From Corynebacterium ulcerans (GTDB lineage Bacteria > Actinomycetota > Actinomycetes > Mycobacteriales > Mycobacteriaceae): a stretch of 64,000 nt of DNA. The notes beneath the pieces were generated by a model. That model saw nothing but the letters and a program-made list of their open reading frames with translations, made no database searches and was not told the DNA's origin. The number at the start of each line of letters is the position of its first letter. The first letter of the stretch is position 1. The position numbers and the translations under genes are program-made. The stretch is from assembly GCF_900187135.1 (NCBI RefSeq), contig NZ_LT906443.1:1178001-1242000 (forward strand). The letters are read 5' to 3'. This document shows, piece after piece, positions 56,319 to 64,000 of this stretch.

Positions 56319-57038
56319 TTAAGACATAAACATGCGGCTACGCAGCATCTCATGCTGCATCTGCGCAACTTCTAGCCGTGGGGCGACTACACCCAAATCT
56401 GCTACTCCGTGAGACATGGTCATCTCTGCAGCCTGCACGACAGCGTCATAAGCGCTTACTAGCACCCGCTGTCCAGCATCCTGTCCTAGTGGAATCGCAC
56501 GGATAGCATTCTGAGTCATGGAATTAGCCATCTGCATGAGATACGCCATGACAGCTCTCTCCGGAGAAACGCCCTCCGAACCAAGGACCAAACCAGCAGC
56601 GATAGCAGGGTTTCCGCGCATCTCTCCCGCAGCTACGGCACGGCAGTACTCAGCCACCATAGGTTGATCAGGAGAAATGGTAGCTGCGACCTTGGACATG
56701 CGCTTTCCCATGGAATTCATGGAAGTACGCACTTGTTTAGGGGTTTGGCAAGCGTGAACCAACTGATCCAGCTCTTTCAAAGAAGCCTGTGCCTCCGCAA
56801 ACTCCAGTTCAGCCTGTACCAGTTCAACGGCGAAACGCACCGCTAGAGCCTCGGCAAAGCTGGCCTGCCGCAGATAACCATGCAACCAGTGCTTATAAGA
56901 ATCCGGATCGTGGACTTCATCTGCTTGGATGAAAGTCTCTAGACCTGCAGAATGCGCGAATCCTCCAGTAGGTAAGGCCGAGTCAGTAAGATGCCAGATA
57001 ACTAACTCGGTCCGGGCACTAGTGGCTATGCTCTGCAT
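56319..57038 (-). CDS. ureF: Urease accessory protein UreF
   Basis: 239 residues, all-helical. UreF acts with UreD and UreG in the activation complex. Signatures: [19 protein letters not shown] at the N-terminus and [22 protein letters not shown] toward the end. I chose ATG 57038 because GAGG lies nine bases upstream; it overlaps the end of ureE by 20 bases, giving coupling. Confidence 0.96.
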   Translation of the reverse strand: MQSIATSARTELVIWHLTDSALPTGGFAHSAGLETFIQADEVHDPDSYKHWLHGYLRQASFAEALAVRFAVELVQAELEFAEAQASLKELDQLVHACQTPKQVRTSMNSMGKRMSKVAATISPDQPMVAEYCRAVAAGEMRGNPAIAAGLVLGSEGVSPERAVMAYLMQMANSMTQNAIRAIPLGQDAGQRVLVSAYDAVVQAAEMTMSHGVADLGVVAPRLEVAQMQHEMLRSRMFMS

Positions 57039-57495
57039 GACGGAATGCCTCAGGCATAACATGGTCGCCTCGCGTGTATTCCACGCCCACGTGCTCCAGA
57101 TAGTGCTCTACCGTGTGGTCAAATCGCACTACCATAGCAGGCTTACCAAAGGCACTGTCCTGGTCAAAGAACTGAGCCTGCAGGTGCCGATTGCCCAGAG
57201 TATGAGCGACAGCCAAGGCCTCTCGAATATCGCGAGGGGTGATAACCAAGACATCGGTGGCAGCGATTCGAGCCACAATCACCTTGTTGTCTTCTTTGGC
57301 CAGGATATCGCCATCCTTGATCTCACGGAGTTCATTGCCCAAACGCAATGCATGCTCTGCGCCACTTTCCGTGGTCACACGCTGCACACGCTTTAGGCGT
57401 GACTCATTATCAAAGATGACTGCATCCAATTCCAATGCATCACGCTCTGCTGATTCCAGGTCATTGAGGTTGCCCTGTATCTCAGTAATAATCAT
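57019..57495 (-). CDS. ureE: Urease accessory nickel metallochaperone UreE
   Basis: 158 residues: peptide-binding N-terminal domain and a ferredoxin-like metal-binding domain containing AHTLGNRHLQAQFF. The C-terminus [10 protein letters not shown] is short but has three His for nickel. I chose ATG 57495, as AGAAAG precedes it and the protein then begins at the UreE domain; the frame to 57564 runs through the upstream terminator hairpin. First accessory gene, 131 bases after ureC. Confidence 0.95.
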   Translation of the reverse strand: MIITEIQGNLNDLESAERDALELDAVIFDNESRLKRVQRVTTESGAEHALRLGNELREIKDGDILAKEDNKVIVARIAATDVLVITPRDIREALAVAHTLGNRHLQAQFFDQDSAFGKPAMVVRFDHTVEHYLEHVGVEYTRGDHVMPEAFRHAEHSH

Positions 57496-57521
57496 TTTTA
57501 AATGCTTTCTGCGAAGTTCGT

Positions 57522-57561
57522 TAAAAAAGGCGGAACCAGTGTACTCACACCGGCTCCGCCT
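57522..57561 (-). terminator. Strong intrinsic terminator between ureC and ureE
   Basis: On the minus strand a 15-bp stem (AGGCGGAGCCGGTGT with ACACTGGTTCCGCCT, two G-T pairs) has a GAGT loop and ends directly in TTTTTTA. It begins 66 bases past the ureC stop and ends 27 bases before the ureE ATG. It has every feature of a factor-independent terminator yet sits inside the operon. Confidence 0.88.
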
Positions 57562-57626
57562 CATTTCCTAATCCCAGCGAATTGTCCACATACAGTAGGA
57601 CATTCCGGTGACTATCCGGATCAATA

Positions 57627-59336
57627 CTAGAACAGGAAGTAACGCTGAGTCATCGGCAGCTCTGTAGCAGCCTCAGAAGTGACTTTCTCGCCGTCAACCG
57701 TCAACTCGTAGGTCTCTGGATCAACCTTGATATCTGGGGTTGCATTGTTGTGCTTCAGATCAGCCTTGGAGATCTCGCGCATGTTCTTTGCTTCAACGAA
57801 CTTACGATCAATACCAAGCTTCTCCGGTACGCCAGCCTCGAAAGCTGCCGTGGGGAGGAAGGTAACCGAGGTACGACCAGCAGCTGCACCGCGAGCACCA
57901 TAGGAGTAACGCATAGTACGTGGCTGTGGGGTCGGGATCGAAGCGTTAGCGTCGCCCATGATGGAGCGAGCGATGATGCCGGACTTGATCACGATGCTTG
58001 GCTTCACACCGAAGTAAGCAGGATCCCAAACAACCAGGTCAGCTAGCTTGCCTTCTTCAACAGAACCAATGGTATCTGCAACACCGGAAGCAATAGCTGG
58101 GTTGATGGTGTACTTAGCAATGTAACGCTTGATGCGCTCGTTATCGTTGGTAGCGGTATCGCCCTCAAGCGGTCCACGCTGCTGCTTCATACGGTGAGCA
58201 ACCTGCCAGGTACGCAGGACAACCTCGCCGACGCGGCCCATGGCCTGAGAGTCAGAAGAGGTGATTGCCAAAACGCCCATATCGTGCAGGACGTCTTCCG
58301 CCGCAATGGTTTCCTTACGGATACGTGAATCAGCGAATGCAATGTCCTCAGGGAGGTCAGAGTTGAGGTGGTGGCACACCATGATCATGTCAAGGTGCTC
58401 ATCCATCGTGTTCACGGTGAACGGAAGAGTTGGGTTGGTGGATGCCGGAAGAACGTTAGGAAGACCAGCTACCTTCAGGATGTCCGGAGCGTGTCCGCCG
58501 CCAGCGCCTTCGGTGTGGAAGGTGTGGATAACGCGGTCTTTGAAAGCCGCAATGGTGTTATCAGCAAAGCCGCCCTCGTTCAGGGTATCGGTGTGGATAG
58601 CAACCTGAATGTCCATCTCATCAGCAACGGTCAGTGCGTTGTCGATGGTGTTAGCGGTAGCGCCCCAGTCCTCGTGGATCTTTAGACCGATAGCACCTGC
58701 ACGAATCTGCTCACGCAGACGCTCGGTGTTGGAGGCGTGGCCCTTGCCCAAGAAACCGACGTTCACGGAGAAGTCGCGAGAAGCCTCGATCATCTTGGTG
58801 ATGTTGCCAGCACCTGCGGTAACGGTCGTAGCATTGGTAGAGTCCACTGGACCTGTTCCGCCACCGATAAGGGTGGTCGTACCGTTATCTAGTGCTGCTT
58901 CCACCTGTTCTGGGGAAATGAAGTGGATGTGCGTATCAATAGCACCAGCGGTGACAATCTTGCCTTCGCCACCGATAACCTCAGTTCCAACACCGACGAT
59001 GATGTCGATGTTGTCCATAATATCGGGGTTGCCGGCTTTACCGATCTTCATGATCCTGCCGTCTTTCACAGCAATATCAGCAGAGTAAATACCGGTGTAG
59101 TCCACGATAATGGTGTTCGTGATAACCAGGTCTGGGACCTGATCTGCCTCGACGCGCGAGTTTTGACCCATGCCATCGCGGATAACCTTTCCGCCGCCGA
59201 AGGAAACCTCGTCGCCGTACTGGGTAAGATCTTTCTCGACAACGGCGATGAGCTCTGTATCAGCCAAACGGATTCCGTCGCCAGTGGTCGGACCGTTCAG
59301 TTCTGCGTACTGGCGCCGACTCATTTCAAAAGACAT
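57627..59336 (-). CDS. ureC: Urease alpha subunit UreC (catalytic)
   Basis: 569 residues. It hydrolyses urea to ammonia and carbamate at a dinuclear nickel centre. Nickel ligands are visible: HIH in DTHIHFISP, carbamylated Lys in [11 protein letters not shown] (about residue 219), His in IHTDTLNE and [12 protein letters not shown], and Asp in [10 protein letters not shown]. The flap His lies in [13 protein letters not shown]. All key residues are intact, so active urease is expected. AGGAG precedes the ATG; ureB ends 66 bases upstream. Confidence 0.99.
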   Translation of the reverse strand: MSFEMSRRQYAELNGPTTGDGIRLADTELIAVVEKDLTQYGDEVSFGGGKVIRDGMGQNSRVEADQVPDLVITNTIIVDYTGIYSADIAVKDGRIMKIGKAGNPDIMDNIDIIVGVGTEVIGGEGKIVTAGAIDTHIHFISPEQVEAALDNGTTTLIGGGTGPVDSTNATTVTAGAGNITKMIEASRDFSVNVGFLGKGHASNTERLREQIRAGAIGLKIHEDWGATANTIDNALTVADEMDIQVAIHTDTLNEGGFADNTIAAFKDRVIHTFHTEGAGGGHAPDILKVAGLPNVLPASTNPTLPFTVNTMDEHLDMIMVCHHLNSDLPEDIAFADSRIRKETIAAEDVLHDMGVLAITSSDSQAMGRVGEVVLRTWQVAHRMKQQRGPLEGDTATNDNERIKRYIAKYTINPAIASGVADTIGSVEEGKLADLVVWDPAYFGVKPSIVIKSGIIARSIMGDANASIPTPQPRTMRYSYGARGAAAGRTSVTFLPTAAFEAGVPEKLGIDRKFVEAKNMREISKADLKHNNATPDIKVDPETYELTVDGEKVTSEAATELPMTQRYFLF

Positions 59337-59402
59337 TGTGCTTTGCTCCTCTAAACCTTAATGTGCGCTGTTTGTGGGGTTGTTTTTGAATGCCTGCGCA
59401 GG

Positions 59403-59714
59403 TTAGTCAAGTTTTCCGTTGACTTTGTTGTTAAACCCGTAGACTTCGCGCGTACCAGCGAAATCGATGAGGTTAACGGTGCGCGAGTCGCCCGGTTCGA
59501 GGCGCACGGCGGTACCAGCCGGGATGTCGAGGCGCTTGCCCATAGCTGCATCGCGGTCGAATTCCAGCTCGGAGTTCGCCTCAGCGAAGTGGAAGTGCGA
59601 ACCAACCTGTACTGGACGGTCGCCCTTGTTAGTTACCACGATGGTGATGGCTTCGCGGCCTTCATTCATGATGATGGGGGCAGTATCAGAGATGAAGTAC
59701 TCACCAGGGATCAT
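59403..59714 (-). CDS. ureB: Urease beta subunit UreB
   Basis: 103 residues, complete: begins MIPGEYFIS and has the conserved [20 protein letters not shown] and [17 protein letters not shown]. It packs with UreA and UreC into the (ABC)3 complex. AAGGAG precedes the ATG; 29 bases after ureA. Confidence 0.98.
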   Translation of the reverse strand: MIPGEYFISDTAPIIMNEGREAITIVVTNKGDRPVQVGSHFHFAEANSELEFDRDAAMGKRLDIPAGTAVRLEPGDSRTVNLIDFAGTREVYGFNNKVNGKLD

Positions 59715-59743
59715 GTTGTGTCTCCTTTAAAGCTTCAGCGCCA

Positions 59744-60046
59744 TTAGCGAATCGGTTTGTGGACGGTAACCAGCTTGGTTCCATCGGGGAAGGTGGCTTC
59801 TACCTGAACATCGGAGATCATCTCCGGTACGCCTTCCATGACTTCATCGCGAGTCAAGATAGTCACGCCCTCGCACATAAGCTGGGCCACGGTTTTACCG
59901 TCGCGGGCCCCTTCCAAGAGCTCAGCAGTGATAAGCGCAACTGCTTCTGGGTGGTTGAGCTTAAGGCCGCGCTCTTTACGACGTCGAGCCACATCAGCAG
60001 CCACAACAATCATGAGCTTATCTTGTTCACGTTGGGTGAGGTGCAT
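59744..60046 (-). CDS. ureA: Urease gamma subunit UreA
   Basis: 100 residues, complete: [28 protein letters not shown], shown here in part, is the family opening (key blocks LTQREQDKL and ARRRKERG), with [20 protein letters not shown] following. GGAGGATTCTC precedes the ATG. First gene of the operon. Confidence 0.98.
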   Translation of the reverse strand: MHLTQREQDKLMIVVAADVARRRKERGLKLNHPEAVALITAELLEGARDGKTVAQLMCEGVTILTRDEVMEGVPEMISDVQVEATFPDGTKLVTVHKPIR

Positions 60047-60078
60047 GAGAATCCTCCATAGGAAAGTTGGATTATGAA

Positions 60079-60111
60079 AAGTTCCTCTACTTTACAGCGA
60101 TAATGGAACTT
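60079..60111. promoter_or_regulatory. Inverted repeat in the ureA upstream region
   Basis: AAGTTCC (60079-60085) and GGAACTT (60105-60111) form a 7-bp inverted repeat spaced by 19 bases, 33-65 bases before the ureA ATG. Position suits an operator or a 5' leader stem. AmtR control is known for the C. glutamicum urease genes, but this repeat does not match the AmtR box as I recall it. Confidence 0.35.
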
Positions 60112-60162
60112 CTTCTTTTCGGGTGCTGCACGCTCGCGCAAAAACACCCTTATCTCAAGGGA

Positions 60163-60195
60163 AGCCGGCACGTGAGGCAACCTCATGTGCCGGCT
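60163..60195 (-). terminator. Hairpin downstream of the DMT transporter gene
   Basis: AGCCGGCACGTGAGG pairs with CCTCATGTGCCGGCT (one G-T pair) around CAA. It begins 13 bases past the transporter stop, between that gene and the urease promoter. Confidence 0.65.
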
Positions 60196-60207
60196 CGAGG
60201 GTTTTAG

Positions 60208-61362
60208 TTAGGGGCGATCATCTGGCAGGGGTTTCGCATCATCAGGACTACGTCCTGGCGCTAACCCTTCTCTTACGAGTTGCTCTTCTATGTTGTCCCC
60301 TGGCGCCGCTGGCGCCGCTGTTTTCTTCTTATTCCCAAAGAACTTGTCAAACAGCCCATTCTGATACATCACTGTTCCCAGAATCATAAGGATACCGACG
60401 AACTGCAGGATGGATGGGATCTCACCGAACAAAGGCCATGCGATAACAACGGAGCTCACAGGGGAGAGCAGGAGGATACCTGCAGACAGGGTCGGATCCA
60501 ACCACACGGTGCCCCACTGAACGAAGGTCCATGCGATAGCCTGGCCCAGGATTGCGAGAGAGATCAGGGAGATCCAGTTCATCATGGTAAGCGGATCGCC
60601 AACAGTGTTCTCAGGATCAACCATTGGGAGCTGTCCGTTGACCAAAACGCCGTGGGTGAAGTCCAGGCCGCCACGTGGGGAGCCGATGTGTGCCCAGGTG
60701 AACGGAGCAACCATCTGTGCTGCCATGGTGTACATCATTGGCTGAACGTAAAGGTCCTTACGAGGAGCCGTGGTTCCTGCTTTACGAGAGAAGTAAAGGT
60801 AGAAGGAGTAGCAGATACCGGAGGTAAGGCCGAGCATGGTGCCCAGAGTAGAGGTCTTAATGCCATAGATTGTGGCAGGACCCGTAGCTTCTGCAGACTC
60901 AAGAACACCACCGGTGAGCAAAACGCCCACAAACATGATGGGAACGAGAATGAGGAATACCGGTGGAATCTTGTACTTGTCAAAGATCGCGGTAAGCATC
61001 GGCACAACGATAACCTGAAGGTTCAGAAGAATCGCAGCGATACCAGCGCCAACGTAGAAGATGGAGTAGTTCCAAGCGGTGAAGTCCACACCGAGGAACA
61101 AACCAGCGGCGATAGACATCGCCACCCCCTTCTTAGGAAGGGCTTGCTTGTTTTTGATTTCCCACAGGCCGATCGGCAACAGAACGAGGAAGCCAATCAA
61201 AACGCGTAGGAATGCCTGAGTTGCCGGATCCATGTTCGAAGCCTTGACCCAGATCGGGGTAAAGGCTAGGCACGCGGTGCCCAGGGCAATAATCAGGACT
61301 GCTTTGCCGTGTCCAACTTTTTTGACCGGCAGGGTCTGATTTAGTGATTTGGTCGCATTCAC
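60208..61362 (-). CDS. DMT-superfamily (EamA) transporter
   Basis: 384 residues with ten hydrophobic helices in two EamA repeats (first from GTACLAFTPIWVKAS, second from LGLTSGICYSFYLYFSRK, with SAGILLLSPVSSVVIAWPLFGE near the end) and a charged 45-residue cytoplasmic tail. Such proteins export metabolites or amino acids, or import some nutrients; the substrate cannot be told. It precedes the urease genes on the same strand but is separated by a terminator and about 160 bases, so it is probably independent. Confidence 0.85.
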   Translation of the reverse strand: MNATKSLNQTLPVKKVGHGKAVLIIALGTACLAFTPIWVKASNMDPATQAFLRVLIGFLVLLPIGLWEIKNKQALPKKGVAMSIAAGLFLGVDFTAWNYSIFYVGAGIAAILLNLQVIVVPMLTAIFDKYKIPPVFLILVPIMFVGVLLTGGVLESAEATGPATIYGIKTSTLGTMLGLTSGICYSFYLYFSRKAGTTAPRKDLYVQPMMYTMAAQMVAPFTWAHIGSPRGGLDFTHGVLVNGQLPMVDPENTVGDPLTMMNWISLISLAILGQAIAWTFVQWGTVWLDPTLSAGILLLSPVSSVVIAWPLFGEIPSILQFVGILMILGTVMYQNGLFDKFFGNKKKTAAPAAPGDNIEEQLVREGLAPGRSPDDAKPLPDDRP

Positions 61363-62167
61363 GTTTCGGATGCTACCGATAAATTCACAGTTCGCACTAA
61401 TCTCACTGAGATCTCAGAAACCACCCCCGCTATGCAACTAACGCAACGCCCCTTAACTGCAGAAATGAATTTAAACTGCATGAAAATAACCCCGTAAACC
61501 GCCCCCTTCAGGGGGTATTGCGTAGATAACAGAAAAAACGGACTATGAACTAAGTCACTCTATAAGCGCGAACGATTAGATTGACCCCGTATTAACCCAT
61601 ATCGGACTAATGGCAGCGAAAAAACAACCATTAGCTCCCCCCCTTCTTTCAGCCCCACGACAAACGCAAATTGAACCCACAACATGGAGATTTAAAAAAT
61701 TCAAACACCTGTTCGCTTTTGGAAAAACTTCATCTCGGCTTTTTATCCATCAAACGGTTGATTTACTATTATTTTTTAATATTTCCTGTTGGCGAACGAA
61801 CACAAAGATTTTCACTGTTACGTATCGCACAAAATTTTGGAGACTTGGACTAGTGTTCTTGACCACTTTTCAAGGAAAACCCGCCCATTAAACGCATAAC
61901 GGACCTACGTTTTCCGTAATTCTCTATAAGAATTTAAAGAAACAAGGCAGCCAATCATCGTCTCCAATAACCGCATTGTGGGTTTAACGGCGCGACGGCT
62001 CACTTTGTTCCCAAGTCCCGCGAAAGATACGTTTTCCGCGTTCCGCCATACTTCTGTGCTCTAGCAGCACCGGTGTCTCCCATTGATGTGTCCTTAACAT
62101 TAGGGAACCACCCCGCGCAGCACCAACGGCCTGTTAATTGCCTCAGAAAAGTGGCAACATTAGGCGG
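61363..62167. other. Long non-coding region upstream of alaT
   Basis: About 800 bases. A CCCCC-TTCA-GGGGG hairpin lies at 61502-61515. The stretch 61620-61960 is AT-rich; an open frame at 61610-61891 has poor coding character and no family resemblance, so I do not call it. No tRNA or known RNA motif was recognised. Confidence 0.5.
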
Positions 62168-63454
62168 GTGACTAAAAAAGACACCGCTCCCGAATCGATA
62201 CTTATGGGCTCCGCCAGCAATCCGACGCGACGTAAACGTCGCGTCTTTGACCAGTCGGATAAGCTCAAAAACGTTCTGTATGAAATCCGTGGACCGGTGA
62301 CTGCATTAGCCGAAAAAATGGAGCTTGATGGACACACCATCTTGAAGCTCAACACGGGCAATCCAGCAATCTTTGGTTTTGAAGCCCCCGATGTCATTAT
62401 GCGTGACATGATCGCGGCACTTTCAACGTCGCAAGGCTATTCCACGTCGAAAGGCATCATTCCCGCCCGGCGCGCCATCGTCACGCGCTATGAGGTCATA
62501 CCTGGTTTCCCGGCATTCGACGTAGATGACGTATATCTAGGCAACGGCGTTTCCGAGCTCATCATGATGACCATGCAGGCTTTGCTGGATAACGGTGATG
62601 AGGTCCTCATCCCTATGCCAGATTATCCTCTGTGGACGGCCGCGACCTCGTTATCCGGCGGCACACCAGTGCATTATCTCTGCGACGAAGATGACGACTG
62701 GAACCCCTCCATCGAGGATATTCGCTCAAAGATCACCGAAAAGACCAAAGCCATCGTGGTCATCAATCCTAATAACCCCACGGGCGCTGTCTATTCTCCT
62801 GAGGTCCTCCGAAATATCGTCCAGGTGGCCAGGGAACATGATCTGCTCATTCTGGCCGATGAGATCTATGACCGAATCCTTTATGATGGCGCCGTCCATA
62901 CCAGCATCGCTGCACTCGCCCCCGACCTGCTGTGCATCACGTATAACGGCTTGTCCAAGGCCTATCGCGTCGCCGGATACCGTGCTGGGTGGATGGTTAT
63001 CACAGGCCCTAAACACTATGCACGCGGTTTTATCGAGGGAATAGACCTGCTCTCTGGAACTCGCCTGTGCTCCAACGTGCCGGCGCAGCATGCAATTCAG
63101 GTGGCGTTGGGCGGACGACAATCCATCTACGATCTCACTGCTGAAGGCGGTCGTTTGTTGGAGCAACGCAACGTCGCGTGGGAGAAACTCAATCAGATAC
63201 CCGGCGTCAGCTGTGTAAAACCCATGGGTGCACTGTATGCATTCCCCAAAATTGATCTGGACTATTACGACATCCACGATGACGCGCAGCTCATGCTCGA
63301 TCTGCTTCGCGCAGAAAAGATTCTCATGGTTCAAGGCACGGGCTTCAACTGGCCCAAACCCGACCATTTCCGTGTTGTCACACTCCCCTGGGCAGCTGAC
63401 CTTGCCGTAGCGATGGATCGCTTAGGCAACTTCCTCTCTAGTTATAAGCAGTAA
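62168..63454 (+). CDS. alaT: Alanine aminotransferase AlaT (PLP fold type I)
   Basis: About 428 residues; moves amino groups between alanine/valine-type donors and 2-oxo acids. PLP-binding features: NPNNPTGAVYSPE, LADEIYDRILYDG, and the Schiff-base Lys in TYNGLSKAYRVAGYRAGW. Very similar to C. glutamicum AlaT as remembered. The start is uncertain: GTG 62168 (VTKKDTAPES) is favoured; TTG 62138 and ATG 62204 are alternatives, none with a strong ribosome-binding site. Confidence 0.92.
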   Translation: MTKKDTAPESILMGSASNPTRRKRRVFDQSDKLKNVLYEIRGPVTALAEKMELDGHTILKLNTGNPAIFGFEAPDVIMRDMIAALSTSQGYSTSKGIIPARRAIVTRYEVIPGFPAFDVDDVYLGNGVSELIMMTMQALLDNGDEVLIPMPDYPLWTAATSLSGGTPVHYLCDEDDDWNPSIEDIRSKITEKTKAIVVINPNNPTGAVYSPEVLRNIVQVAREHDLLILADEIYDRILYDGAVHTSIAALAPDLLCITYNGLSKAYRVAGYRAGWMVITGPKHYARGFIEGIDLLSGTRLCSNVPAQHAIQVALGGRQSIYDLTAEGGRLLEQRNVAWEKLNQIPGVSCVKPMGALYAFPKIDLDYYDIHDDAQLMLDLLRAEKILMVQGTGFNWPKPDHFRVVTLPWAADLAVAMDRLGNFLSSYKQ

Positions 63455-63482
63455 GGGATGAGCGACAGTGGGAAGACATAGC

Positions 63483-64000
63483 ATGAGCCAAGGAACAAAT
63501 CCTTCACGTTCACAGCGGACATCACCGCAGCGTCAAGGCGTACGACAAGGCGGACACTCCGCTCGCAGTACTCAGCCTGCGCCGCGTCGTCGTTCCCAGT
63601 CAAGCAGTCGTTCCCACATCAGCGACCGTCCTCAAGCACGTAAACGTCCCCCATCGGGAAACCGCTCCCACACAGTAGCCCGTCCCCCGTCGCATCATCA
63701 TTCCCGTGCAAGTAGCCGCTCGCGTATCAGCATCGGCGCGATACCTAAGCTAGCAGCGCTCTATACAGGGTCTTCGCGCCTTGAGCTGTGGCGACGCCTT
63801 CTGCTTATCTTCCTTATTGTCTGGGCAATAGCTACCGTTATTGGAGTAGCCAAACTATGGCCGAGCGGTGAACCCAATATTGCCCCCGAGTTTTACAAGA
63901 CGTTCAGTCTTGGACAGAACCAAGTAAATGGCGAGATTGTTGCGGAATCAAAAGGAAGTTGTACCGCCCCAGAATCTGGAACAGTATTTACTACGTCACC
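63483..64000 (+). CDS. Membrane protein with Arg/Ser/Pro-rich N-terminus (YibE/F-like by context; 3' end outside the window)
   Basis: 172 codons are visible and open to the edge. The first 85 residues are basic and low-complexity (Ser, Arg, Pro, His), then one helix (LLLIFLIVWAIATVIGVAKLW) and the start of an extracytoplasmic domain (YKTFSLGQNQVNGEIV, SCTAPESG). Corynebacterial YibE/F proteins have this layout and often follow alaT, so that family is my best guess; the diagnostic helices lie outside the window. GGGAAG precedes the ATG, 28 bases after the alaT stop. Confidence 0.7.
   Translation, partial: MSQGTNPSRSQRTSPQRQGVRQGGHSARSTQPAPRRRSQSSSRSHISDRPQARKRPPSGNRSHTVARPPSHHHSRASSRSRISIGAIPKLAALYTGSSRLELWRRLLLIFLIVWAIATVIGVAKLWPSGEPNIAPEFYKTFSLGQNQVNGEIVAESKGSCTAPESGTVFTTS

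Noticed and set aside
60280..61209. A 309-codon plus-strand frame opposite the DMT transporter
   Set aside because: The composition is the complement of membrane-helix codons; there is no domain and no start signal.
61610..61891. A 93-codon frame in the alaT upstream gap
   Set aside because: It lies in AT-rich DNA with no ribosome-binding site and its residue order resembles no family.

Overview
The window is chromosomal DNA of a urease-positive pathogenic Corynebacterium, most likely C. ulcerans or a close relative such as C. pseudotuberculosis or C. silvaticum. Evidence: AdhA, Ald and AlaT that match remembered C. glutamicum proteins closely; actinobacterial HspR/HAIR heat-shock control; a CP40-type GH18 endoglycosidase; a Spa-type pilus cluster; and a complete urease operon. 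Species is inferred from gene content recalled from the literature, not from a search.

Layout. 1-1.2 kb: 5' part of clpB, with two HAIR operators and a SigH-like promoter. 1.4-3.8 kb: ABC-2-type exporter pair. 3.9-6.1 kb: two paralogous secreted coiled-coil proteins with C-terminal anchors. 6.4-7.7 kb: glutamate symporter gltS. 8.5-14.2 kb: accessory cell-envelope genes (orphan anchored protein, flavohemoglobin-like protein, CPBP protease, anchored trypsin-like protease with a YeiB-like membrane protein). 14.5-18.3 kb: MacA/MacB-type export operon. 18.6-20.9 kb: nitrilase-family amidase and a coupled small protein/alpha-beta hydrolase pair. 20.9-23.6 kb: ald-adhA for ethanol oxidation to acetate. 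24-26 kb: secreted protein and CP40. 26.1-30.6 kb: dnaK-grpE-dnaJ-hspR. 30.7-37.9 kb: srtA-spaB-spaC, apparently without a spaA major pilin. 38.3-39.6 kb: AI-2E-family protein. 39.7-44.7 kb: oligopeptide-type ABC importer with a permease-ATPase fusion. 45.1-46.7 kb: PiT phosphate transporter. 46.9-50.9 kb: small Rossmann-like protein, Hdr-like iron-sulfur membrane protein with a Pro/Ala tail, DUF1707 protein. 50.9-54.1 kb: FecBCD-type ABC importer with a His-rich ArsR regulator. 54.8-60.0 kb: ureABC-ureEFGD. 60.2-61.4 kb: DMT transporter. 62.2-64 kb: alaT and the start of a basic-N-terminus membrane protein (YibE/F-like by context).

How the genes work together. ClpB and DnaK-GrpE-DnaJ form one disaggregation machine. 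Both transcription units carry HAIR operators overlapping SigH-like promoters, and hspR itself ends the dnaK operon, giving a closed feedback loop. Urease structural genes precede the accessory genes, and a strong intrinsic terminator lies between ureC and ureE, so accessory-gene dose probably depends on readthrough. A metal- or siderophore-type importer with an ArsR regulator follows downstream, a plausible but unproven nickel connection. CP40, the sortase-linked adhesin SpaC and the secreted proteases are the likely host-interaction factors.

No tRNA, rRNA, CRISPR array or intact insertion sequence was recognised. No clearly undescribed multi-gene defence or mobile system stood out. The most unusual signals are the intra-urease terminator, the pilus operon lacking its shaft gene, the coiled-coil pair, and a broken proline-rich gene beside the urease operon.
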